Shown in pieces: positions 1 to 4,905 of a stretch of 5,175 bases of DNA. The notes under the pieces were generated by a model, which saw nothing but the letters and a program-made list of their open reading frames with translations, had not been told where the DNA came from and did no database searches. The DNA is from Syntrophobacterales bacterium. Lineage in GTDB: Bacteria > Desulfobacterota > Syntrophia > Syntrophales > JAAYKM01. The stretch's first letter is position 1; every line of letters begins with the position of its first letter. The stretch spans positions 1-5,175 of the forward strand of contig JAITWQ010000196.1 in the NCBI GenBank assembly GCA_031285215.1. Reading direction: 5' to 3'. The position numbers and the translations under genes are program-made.

Positions 1-168
1 TTTGCCATTGATGAGCCTGAATTGTCCGGTGGTACGGGTATCGGCGAATTGGGTCTTTCCCTTACTCTTTCCAAAATCATTGGCCTGTCCATCGACCTTG
101 GCGTACAGGGCTACATGGGTGAAAGAGAAGGCGTCACGGGCGCTCTGCGAATGAAGTACGAATTTTAA
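1..168 (+). CDS. C-terminal end of an outer-membrane beta-barrel (autotransporter-like) protein, 5' truncated by the window
   Basis: Frame 1 is open from the window edge to TAA at 166-168 and gives 55 residues. It shows alternating hydrophobic and polar residues with glycines, typical of transmembrane beta-strands (for example GLSLTLSKIIGLSIDLGV, then GYMGEREGVTGALRMKYEF). It ends in Phe preceded by alternating aromatic/hydrophobic residues, the pattern recognised by the BAM machinery in outer-membrane barrel proteins. The GxxGxREGVxGxLxxKYxF ending resembles autotransporter barrels of diderm Firmicutes as I recall them; this is family recognition by eye, not a search. The passenger or N-terminal part lies outside the window, so the function cannot be named. 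The gene converges with the minus-strand oxidoreductase gene, with hairpins in between. Confidence 0.7.
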   Translation, partial: FAIDEPELSGGTGIGELGLSLTLSKIIGLSIDLGVQGYMGEREGVTGALRMKYEF

Positions 169-180
169 GGGCAGCTGCAA

Positions 181-210
181 GTTAGCGTCTGCCTGAAGGC
201 AGACGCTAAC
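181..210. terminator. Perfect 13-bp inverted repeat with 4-nt loop
   Basis: GTTAGCGTCTGCC (181-193), loop TGAA, GGCAGACGCTAAC (198-210), with no mismatch. It starts 12 bases after the barrel gene's stop codon and is followed on the plus strand by a modestly T-rich stretch (AGTTGTTAGTTTC). It can act as a plus-strand terminator without a classic U-tract, as a bidirectional transcript-end stabiliser, or as an interspersed palindromic repeat. Its symmetry and position between convergent genes are certain; its function is inferred. Confidence 0.6.
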
Positions 211-237
211 AGTTGTTAGTTTCAAGTTGCAAGCAGG

Positions 238-259
238 GGGCGACCGCCTCCGGTCGCCC
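238..259. repeat. GC-rich 9-bp inverted repeat
   Basis: GGGCGACCG (238-246), loop CCTC, CGGTCGCCC (251-259). All nine pairs match and nearly all are G-C, so this is a very stable hairpin. It is not followed by a T-run on either strand, so a simple intrinsic terminator is unlikely. It may be a REP-like palindrome or part of the compound transcript-end structure between the convergent genes. Confidence 0.5.
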
Positions 260-272
260 GCAACAGGCGCAA

Positions 273-297
273 GGGCGGCGTCCAGCCGCCCGTTTCT
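273..297 (+). terminator. Candidate intrinsic terminator hairpin
   Basis: GGGCGGC (273-279), loop GTCCA, GCCGCCC (285-291), then GTTTCT. A pure G-C 7-bp stem followed by a short T-rich tail is the best intrinsic-terminator shape in this spacer for transcription entering from the barrel gene on the left. The tail is short, so it may instead be another member of the palindrome cluster. Confidence 0.45.
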
Positions 298-310
298 AAG
301 CAGACAGCGC

Positions 311-322
311 GCCGCCGGCGGC
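311..322. repeat. 12-bp perfect GC palindrome next to the stop codon of the minus-strand gene
   Basis: GCCGCCGGCGGC reads identically on both strands and lies 4 bases beyond the stop codon of the minus-strand oxidoreductase gene. With no spare loop bases it is a poor hairpin alone, but with the neighbouring stems it extends the GC-rich palindromic cluster over 181-322. Confidence 0.35.
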
Positions 323-326
323 AGGA

Positions 327-902
327 TCAGGAGTGTATTTTCTTCAGGACCAAGGCCATGTTTTTGCCCAGATTCCTCATGGTGAGCAATCCCTCTTCAT
401 CCTGCAAAACCTCTCCCTTCTCGCGCCCGATGCCGACGTTCCAATAACTGGAGCCGGGGATAATCATTTGGCCGATAAGAAAAAAGTGGTTCAAGGTGTC
501 AAAGGCGTGAATTCCTCCTGCCCGGCGTACCGCCACAACCCCGCCGCCGGCTTTCAGGCGCAGCATATCTCCGTTGACCTTGGCTACCATGCCGGCCCGG
601 TCAATAAGGGCCTTCATCTCCGCCGAAACGTCCGTGAAATAAGTCGGCGATCCTAAAATGATTCCCTGGGCCTCTTCCATTTTGGCAATGCAGGTGTTGA
701 CGTCATCAGGAACAGCGCAGCGATGGTTTTGATTTTCCAGGCATTTATAGCAGGCAATACAGCCATGGAGCGTCTTACCCGCAAGATCCATAAGTTCCGT
801 TTGGATACCTTCCTTCTCCAGTTCGCCGAACACTTCCTTTATCAGCAGAGACGTGTTACCATCTTTCCGCGGGCTTCCATTGAAACCAATTACCTTGATC
901 AT
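327..902 (-). CDS. Iron-sulfur-flavoprotein-like NAD(P)H-dependent oxidoreductase (flavodoxin fold)
   Basis: A 191-residue cytoplasmic protein of the NADPH-dependent FMN reductase/flavodoxin superfamily. The N-terminus IKVIGFNGSPRKDGNTSLL (2-20) is the beta-strand plus FMN-phosphate loop (GSPRxxGNT). G84-S85-P86-T87-Y88 is the second flavin-binding loop (GSPxY), followed by the usual MKALIDRAG helix. Between them, Cys48, Cys51, Cys54 and Cys62 form CX2CX2CX7C, matching the compact CX2CX2CX4-7C cluster motif known for the Isf (iron-sulfur flavoprotein) family. A [4Fe-4S] cluster beside FMN is therefore likely. Full length is normal for the family. The start at 902 is supported by AAGGAG six bases upstream. 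Such proteins shuttle electrons or reduce quinones and small oxidants in anaerobes; the substrate here is unknown. The gene is convergent with the barrel gene and divergent from the aldolase gene. Confidence 0.85.
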   Translation of the reverse strand: MIKVIGFNGSPRKDGNTSLLIKEVFGELEKEGIQTELMDLAGKTLHGCIACYKCLENQNHRCAVPDDVNTCIAKMEEAQGIILGSPTYFTDVSAEMKALIDRAGMVAKVNGDMLRLKAGGGVVAVRRAGGIHAFDTLNHFFLIGQMIIPGSSYWNVGIGREKGEVLQDEEGLLTMRNLGKNMALVLKKIHS

Positions 903-908
903 GTTAAA

Positions 909-914
909 CTCCTT
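909..914 (-). promoter_or_regulatory. Ribosome binding site of the minus-strand flavoprotein gene
   Basis: On the minus strand this reads AAGGAG, six bases before the ATG at 902-900. It is a near-perfect Shine-Dalgarno that fixes the start. Confidence 0.75.
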
Positions 915-981
915 TTTAAAGAATGAGAAAAAAGATGAGAATAATTAAACCATGACGCCCAGCGGCGTGAACAGATGATCT

Positions 982-1010
982 CTTCTAACATGGAAGAATT
1001 TGTCCGTCAA
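982..1010 (-). promoter_or_regulatory. Candidate sigma-70 promoter for the minus-strand flavoprotein gene
   Basis: On the minus strand, TTGACG (1010-1005, 5 of 6 matches to the -35 consensus), a 17-base spacer and TAGAAG (987-982, 4 of 6 matches to the -10). This would start transcription near 975 and give a leader of about 70 bases before the ATG at 902. It is a by-eye match only. No comparably good plus-strand promoter for the aldolase gene was found in 903-1115. Confidence 0.35.
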
Positions 1011-1101
1011 GACGGGCGAACAGGGCGGAAATAAAGGGGTGTTTTCAATCAGAGAATAGCGATATATGGATTGCAATGGTATCATGAGAATCGAAATCAA
1101 A

Positions 1102-1110
1102 AAGGGAGGA
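1102..1110 (+). promoter_or_regulatory. Ribosome binding site that decides the aldolase start
   Basis: AAGGGAGGA ends five bases before the ATG at 1116. It favours 1116 over the in-frame upstream ATG at 1071, which has no comparable site and would add 15 residues of non-family-like sequence. Confidence 0.7.
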
Positions 1111-1115
1111 ATATT

Positions 1116-1736
1116 ATGGAAGGGGTGAAATCTTTTCTCACTTGCCAAACTTCTGTTTTGGAGGCCGGTAAATGGCTGGCTCAAAATGGGTTTTTCGGTA
1201 CATCTCTGGGTACGGGAGGAAATGTTTCTCTGCGGGTGCCGCCGGGGGATATTTTGGCGATTACGCCGACGGCAAAGCGTTATCATGATCTTGTCCCGGA
1301 GGAGATTTGCGTTGTTGATTTTGCGGGGAAAAGACTCGCCGGGCCTTTCCGTCCCTCCATTGAAATTGACATGCACCTCGCCGCCTATAACCGGCGGCCT
1401 GATATTGGGGCCGTCATTCATACCCATCAGGAGTATGCCAGCGTCTTTTCTCTTCTTGGCCATGCTGTTCCCGTTCTCCTCGAAGAGGTCGCCTTCAAGA
1501 TTGGCCGGCAAATAGATATGATTCCCTTTGCCCCTGCGGGAAGCACCGCCCTTGCTGATCGCGTAAGGGAAAAACTTACAGCCGATGCTAACGGGTATAT
1601 CCTCCAGAATCATGGCGCGCTGGTACTGGCGGAATCAATGGACGAAGCTCTTTTAAACGTGGAGCTGCTGGAGAAGATGTGCCGTGTTTACTATTTTGCC
1701 CTTGCGACAGGGAAACCTGTTTCAACTCTTCCCTGA
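1116..1736 (+). CDS. Class II (zinc-dependent) aldolase/adducin family protein, L-fuculose-phosphate-aldolase-like
   Basis: A 206-residue cytoplasmic enzyme of the class II aldolase/adducin family, which also contains FucA, AraD and the 5-methylthioribulose-1-phosphate family MtnB. The phosphate-binding loop GTGGNVS is at 32-38 and a second substrate loop, ITPTAKRY, at 49-56. Glu83 in PSIEIDMHLAAY sits where FucA has its catalytic glutamate. Zinc ligands are His102 and His104 (IHTHQEY) and His166 (QNHGALVLA). Length is normal for the family. Such enzymes split a sugar phosphate into dihydroxyacetone phosphate and an aldehyde. The actual substrate cannot be told from sequence: fuculose-1-phosphate, ribulose-phosphate derivatives, or 5-deoxy sugars from radical-SAM 5'-deoxyadenosine waste are all possible. 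It lies 167 bases upstream of selD on the same strand; a candidate promoter in the gap suggests only partial coupling. Confidence 0.88.
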   Translation: MEGVKSFLTCQTSVLEAGKWLAQNGFFGTSLGTGGNVSLRVPPGDILAITPTAKRYHDLVPEEICVVDFAGKRLAGPFRPSIEIDMHLAAYNRRPDIGAVIHTHQEYASVFSLLGHAVPVLLEEVAFKIGRQIDMIPFAPAGSTALADRVREKLTADANGYILQNHGALVLAESMDEALLNVELLEKMCRVYYFALATGKPVSTLP

Positions 1737-1778
1737 ATTTTCCATGGTGCGGCAGTGAACAGGATAAAACGCTCTTTC

Positions 1779-1805
1779 TTGACAGACTTTCTCTTTTTGT
1801 ATAGA
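1779..1805 (+). promoter_or_regulatory. Candidate promoter upstream of selD
   Basis: TTGACA at 1779-1784 is a perfect -35. TATAGA at 1800-1805 matches the -10 at 4 of 6 positions but with a short 15-base spacer; TAGAAA at 1802-1807 gives 17 bases with a weaker hexamer. Transcription would begin near 1812, leaving a leader of about 90 bases before selD. That leader holds a weak 5-bp inverted repeat (ACCGT 1823-1827, ACGGT 1838-1842) followed by TTGGCAATTTTT, which might be a small attenuator or chance. Confidence 0.4.
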
Positions 1806-1892
1806 AAACAGGGATATTCAGTACCGTAAAAAATCTCACGGTTGGCAATTTTTAATCATAACAAGATAGATGAACGTTCCGCGAAAATAATG

Positions 1893-1897
1893 AGGAG
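1893..1897 (+). promoter_or_regulatory. Ribosome binding site of selD
   Basis: AGGAG, six bases before the ATG at 1904. It marks the true selD start, upstream of the in-frame UGA at 1955, and so supports reading that UGA as selenocysteine instead of as a stop. Confidence 0.75.
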
Positions 1898-1903
1898 ATA
1901 ATA

Positions 1904-2959
1904 ATGAAGCCGGACAACAACATTCGCCTGACAGAAACCGTCCACGGTGGCGGCTGAGCTTGTAAAATAGGTCCGGGAGACCTAAAGGAAGCATTAAAGG
2001 ATCTGCCCTTAATAACGGATCCCAACCTGATCGCGGGCATGGAGCACGCGGAAGATGCGGGAGTGTACCGCCTGAGGGACGATCTTGCCATCATTCAGAC
2101 CGTTGATTTTTTTACGCCTATTGTGGATGATCCTTATATTTTTGGTCAGATAGCCGTGACCAACGCCCTGAGCGATGTCTATGCCATGGGCGGAAAACCG
2201 CTGACGGCCATGAACATTGTTTGTTTCCCCATCAAAACCATGCCCATTCATATTCTCCGTGATGTTTTGCGGGGAGGTATGGAAAAAATGAGGGAGGCCG
2301 GCGTACTCCTTGTCGGCGGGCATAGTGTTGAGGATAATGAATTAAAATACGGCCTTTCCGTGACGGGCGTCATCCATCCCGACCGTGTACTCCTGAACAG
2401 AGGGGCGCGGGCCGGCGACAAACTCATCCTGACCAAAGCCCTGGGAACCGGCATTGCCGGAACCGCCCTGAAAGCGGGTATGGCAGATGATGTTCTTCTT
2501 GCCCGCTCTGTATCCTCCATGACCACGCTGAACAAGAAAGCAGCCGAATTAATGGAGAATTGCAAAACCATTCACGCCTGCACCGACGTTACGGGGTTTG
2601 GATTTTTAGGGCACGCCGCCGAAATGATTGGCGGAACGGAGACAGGGTTTTGCATCGAAGGGTCGCAAATTCCTTATTTCCCCGAACTTAAGAAATTGAT
2701 CGCGGAGGAAATTATTCCCGGCGGTCTTCTCCGCAACAAACGCTATGGCGAGTCTTTTCTTGATGTTGATTCCCGCTGTCCGGAATGGCTTGTTGATATT
2801 TTATTTGATCCGCAGACAGCAGGAGGGCTTTTAATCGCCCTTGAAGCCGCAGAAGCGGAAGAACTGGTGAAAGAAATGCGCGGTGCGGGTATTGAGGAAG
2901 CGTCCATTGTCGGTTCTGTGACGGATACATCACCGGGAAGAATCATGCTTGTTTTTTGA
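1904..2959 (+). CDS. selD: Selenide, water dikinase (selenophosphate synthetase), selenocysteine-containing; UGA at 1955-1957 read as Sec
   Basis: SelD makes selenophosphate from selenide and ATP, the selenium donor for selenocysteyl-tRNA. Read with Sec at codon 18, the product is 351 residues, normal for the family. The N-terminus is LTETVHGGG-Sec-ACKIGPGDL: the Sec replaces the first Cys of the CxC/CGCK active-site loop, and Cys20 and Lys21 (the catalytic lysine) follow. Other family signatures are TVDFFTPIVDDPYIFG (66-81), NALSDVYAMGGKP (87-99, with the ATP/Mg-binding aspartate), GGHSVED (138-144), ACTDVTGFGFLGHAAEM (225-241) and FDPQTAGGLL (301-310). The frame is open throughout apart from the single UGA. 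Without recoding, the first downstream ATG is 2039, giving a 306-residue product that lacks the active-site loop. AGGAG precedes the 1904 start. SelD supply could feed back on its own UGA decoding. Likely co-transcribed with the following moeA gene. Confidence 0.95.
1955..1992 (+). promoter_or_regulatory. Bacterial SECIS element of selD (UGA plus downstream hairpin)
   Basis: Directly after the UGA (1955-1957), GCTT (1958-1961) pairs with AAGC (1989-1992). An internal loop follows (GTAAAA against AAGG, with a spare A). Then TAGGTC (1968-1973) pairs perfectly with GACCTA (1979-1984), closing a CGGGA apical loop. A G at the second loop position, 18 bases after the UGA, agrees with the known bacterial SECIS rule: a stem-loop roughly 16-37 bases downstream with a conserved G early in the loop. 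It would bind SelB with Sec-tRNA to recode the UGA. Pairing is seen directly; function is inferred from family knowledge. Confidence 0.8.
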
Positions 2960-2967
2960 CGAGGACG

Positions 2968-2974
2968 TAAGGAG
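2968..2974 (+). other. Orphan Shine-Dalgarno in the selD-moeA gap
   Basis: TAAGGAG is a consensus ribosome binding site, but no ATG, GTG or TTG follows within a usable 4-12 bases (the next bases are TTAATACCAATAAAATC). The moeA reading frame is open from 2971 onward, after the in-frame TAA at 2968-2970, and would read NKIYIKGHCRRLPDGKV before joining the moeA start region. Another frame starting from ATA (2978 or 2984) is open to TGA at 3032-3034. It may be the trace of a lost small gene or of an older moeA start, or chance. Confidence 0.35.
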
Positions 2975-3042
2975 TTAATACCAATAAAATCTATATCAAA
3001 GGGCATTGCCGCAGACTTCCTGACGGAAAAGTGAGGGCTATC

Positions 3043-4254
3043 ATGGAAAAACGCTGGGTTGGCCTTGAAGAAGCATTAAGGTTGACAGAGGGAAATTTAA
3101 CTTTGATGCCGCCGGAGGTGCTGCCTCTTCATGAATGTGCTCAGCGGATTGCCGCAGAGGATGTTTATGCGCAGATAGATTCGCCGTCTCTTACGGCCTC
3201 TCTTAAAGATGGTTATGCCGTTTGCGCCTCCGATGTCGCCTCTGCCGGTGAAAAGACACCCGTTATTCTTCCTCTGGCGGGAGTGGTTGCAGCAGGCGAA
3301 ACGACCTTTTTGGCTCTGGAAAAAGGACAGACAATCCGAATCCTGACAGGCGCTCCTCTTCCCTCCGGCGCTGAGGCGGTAGTGTCCCAGGAATTCACTC
3401 GGGAAGATGATCGTCAAATAACCTTTTTCGCCCATGCGGAAGCCGGCAGAAATGTTCTCAAAAGAGGTACAGATGTCAGGAAGGGCGAGCAGATTGTACG
3501 TAAAGGAGAAATATTAACGGCGGGACATGCCGGGCTGTTGGCCGCGGCGGGGCTGGAATCCATTCTTGTACACCGCCTGCCCAGGGTGGCCATTGCCGCC
3601 ACGGGAGACGAGATTATCGCACCGGGAGAGCCTTTTCGGTCCGGCGCTATTTTTGCCAGCAACCTCGTTACCTTGTCCGCTTTTCTGCGGCATCGTAAAA
3701 TAGAAGTCGTGACAAAAATCATTAAAGACCGGCCGGAGCAGATACGCGAAGCGGTTTCTTCCCTGCTGGCGGAAAGCGATGTTCTCCTGACCATTGGCGG
3801 GGCATGGGAAGGGGATAAGGATTATGCCCTGCGCGTCCTGCATGACCTTGGCTGGGAAGCGTATTATCACCGTGTCCGTATCGGCCCCGGGAAAGCCGTT
3901 TCCTTTGGCGTGCTGCAAGGCAAGCCTGTCTTTTGCCTTCCCGGAGGGCCGCCGTCTAACGAGATGGCCTTTTTGCAGATTGCCTTTCCCGCCATTCTTG
4001 CCATGTCCGGCGACAGCTCTCCCGCCTTAGCCGCAACGCAGGCCGTACTTACGGAAGAAGTCAGGGGGCAAAAGGACTGGACGCAATTTATTTACGCGGA
4101 GCTGCGGGAAGAAAACAGTAAATGGTATGCCACCCCCCTCGTTTCCGCCAGCCGGTTGAAAAATATGGCCGGGGCCAAAGGGCTGATCAAAATTCCCGAA
4201 GGAGAACAGGTTTTGGCGTCAGGCGAAAGAATCACGGTGCAATTATTGGTCTGA
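3043..4254 (+). CDS. moeA: Molybdopterin molybdenumtransferase, MoeA family (divergent active-site subtype)
   Basis: A 403-residue cytoplasmic enzyme that inserts molybdate (or tungstate) into adenylylated molybdopterin. The MoeA N-terminal/linker region spans about 1-175, with LKDGYAV (54-60, conserved Asp56) and ILTGAPLPSGAEAVV (100-114). The MoCF-binding domain spans about 178-325, with ATGDEIIAPGEP (186-197, Glu190) and GGAWEGDKDY (252-261), then GPGKAVSFG (281-289) and CLPGGPPSNEMAF (298-310). A MoeA C-terminal beta domain runs from about 335 to the end. Order and length fit MoeA. Common MoeA proteins carry GGVSVGDYD, KPGKP and LPGNPVS at the last three sites, so this is a variant subtype. 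ATG 3043 is chosen because GAGGG (3033-3037) lies five bases upstream; GTG at 3031 is the alternative. The gene lies 83 bases after selD and 18 before the yjbQ-like gene, consistent with one operon. Confidence 0.9.
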   Translation: MEKRWVGLEEALRLTEGNLTLMPPEVLPLHECAQRIAAEDVYAQIDSPSLTASLKDGYAVCASDVASAGEKTPVILPLAGVVAAGETTFLALEKGQTIRILTGAPLPSGAEAVVSQEFTREDDRQITFFAHAEAGRNVLKRGTDVRKGEQIVRKGEILTAGHAGLLAAAGLESILVHRLPRVAIAATGDEIIAPGEPFRSGAIFASNLVTLSAFLRHRKIEVVTKIIKDRPEQIREAVSSLLAESDVLLTIGGAWEGDKDYALRVLHDLGWEAYYHRVRIGPGKAVSFGVLQGKPVFCLPGGPPSNEMAFLQIAFPAILAMSGDSSPALAATQAVLTEEVRGQKDWTQFIYAELREENSKWYATPLVSASRLKNMAGAKGLIKIPEGEQVLASGERITVQLLV

Positions 4255-4272
4255 AAGGGGGCAGGAAAAACA

Positions 4273-4671
4273 ATGGAGCAGTTTTCCCTGACAACAGGCA
4301 GCCGCTGCCAGATGATTGATATTACCGGTCAGGTGCGGGATATTCTTTACAAATCCGGCTGTGCAGCGGGGATATGTTATGTGTTTGTTTCCCATACCAC
4401 GGCGGGAATTACGATTAACGAAAACGCAGACCCTGATGTTCCCAAAGATATTCTGGCTGCGCTGGAAAAATTGGTTCCCGAACATGGCAGCTACCGCCAT
4501 CGGGAAGGAAACTCCGATGCCCATGTCAAGTCCTCCCTCATGGGTTCCTCTCAAACCGTTTTTATTGAAGATGGCAAGCTGGTTTTGGGAACCTGGCAGT
4601 CCCTTTTCTTTTGTGAATTTGACGGCCCGCGCCGGCGAACCGTTTGGGTGAAAATTATGCCCGCGTCCTGA
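4273..4671 (+). CDS. yjbQ: YjbQ/UPF0047 family protein
   Basis: A 132-residue single-domain cytoplasmic protein, the usual family length. Hallmarks are [19 protein letters not shown] (38-56, with His41), [16 protein letters not shown] (76-91, His76 and His84, likely ligands or catalytic residues), and [18 protein letters not shown] (103-120) near the end. Members form a small beta-barrel trimer; a weak thiamine-phosphate synthase activity has been reported for some and gave the annotation 'secondary thiamine-phosphate synthase enzyme', but the physiological role is not settled. The start is supported by AGGA (4263-4266) six bases upstream, with a further GGGGG run just before. The gene begins 18 bases after the MoeA stop, so it is almost certainly on the same transcript. 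No convincing intrinsic terminator follows. Confidence 0.92.
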   Translation: MEQFSLTTGSRCQMIDITGQVRDILYKSGCAAGICYVFVSHTTAGITINENADPDVPKDILAALEKLVPEHGSYRHREGNSDAHVKSSLMGSSQTVFIEDGKLVLGTWQSLFFCEFDGPRRRTVWVKIMPAS

Positions 4672-4791
4672 AAACGCCGGTATCATTCCTTCTGAAATAC
4701 CAATGGATTATGTTCCGTTCAGGCTTTAACCGCAATTACGGCGTTGGCTGCAAGCGGGCGAACTGTGCAGAGAGGCAATGAATAACGAGAT
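4672..4791 (+). other. Spacer after yjbQ with very short ORFs only
   Basis: No gene can be supported here. A 23-codon frame runs from ATG 4710 to TGA 4779-4781 (reads MFRSGFNRNYGVGCKRANC and on). It overlaps by ATGA another short frame from 4778, which stops after 29 codons. Neither has a well-placed ribosome binding site. AACGCC (4673-4678) and GGCGTT (4740-4745) can pair at long range, and GGTAT/ATACC (4679-4683/4697-4701) is a weak hairpin, but there is no T-run. Composition is still like the upstream genes, so this could be the decayed end or start of a native gene. Confidence 0.4.
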
Positions 4792-4905
4792 ATGGACGAA
4801 TTTGAACAATATAAGGAATATCTGCGGCAGCACAGCGGCTTTGTCGCGGAGTGGAAGAAAAAAGTAACGGAAATAAATATAATGAAACATAAAAAAATTG
4901 AGTGA
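4792..4905 (+). CDS. Small hypothetical ORF, 37 residues, of mixed composition
   Basis: The frame from ATG 4792 to TGA 4903-4905 encodes a charged peptide (MDEFEQYKEYLRQHSGFVAE, then a Lys-rich tail ending KHKKIE) that would be largely helical. I do not recognise it. There is no clear Shine-Dalgarno; only GAG sits just before the start. The first 60 bases have about 50 percent G+C like the upstream genes, while the rest is strongly AT-rich like the following ORF, so the frame appears to span a composition junction. It could be the 5' stump of a native gene cut off by insertion of the AT-rich segment, or a real small upstream ORF coupled to the next gene (stop and start are four bases apart). 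Coding status is uncertain. Confidence 0.3.
   Translation: MDEFEQYKEYLRQHSGFVAEWKKKVTEINIMKHKKIE

Noticed and set aside
181..291. CRISPR array
   Set aside because: The palindromes differ from each other in sequence and are not separated by regular spacers.
1071..1115. Upstream aldolase start at ATG 1071
   Set aside because: No Shine-Dalgarno before it; a strong one sits directly before ATG 1116, and the extra residues do not resemble the family N-terminus.
945..1613. 222-codon open frame on the minus strand, antisense to the aldolase
   Set aside because: It lies opposite a gene with clear catalytic motifs, its translation is basic and shows no family pattern, and it is an ordinary shadow frame.
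2039..2959. selD starting at ATG 2039
   Set aside because: This start would omit the active-site loop; upstream in-frame coding continues to ATG 1904 with a good Shine-Dalgarno and a Sec-type UGA with SECIS-like hairpin.
4669..4695. Possible UGA recoding (Sec) at the end of yjbQ or of the 4792-4905 ORF
   Set aside because: No hairpin follows either UGA, readthrough of yjbQ hits another stop after seven codons, and the yjbQ product already has full family length.
4878..4883. Perfect TATAAT as promoter for the ankyrin-like gene
   Set aside because: No acceptable -35 at 16-18 bases and no TG extension; such hexamers are expected by chance in AT-rich DNA.
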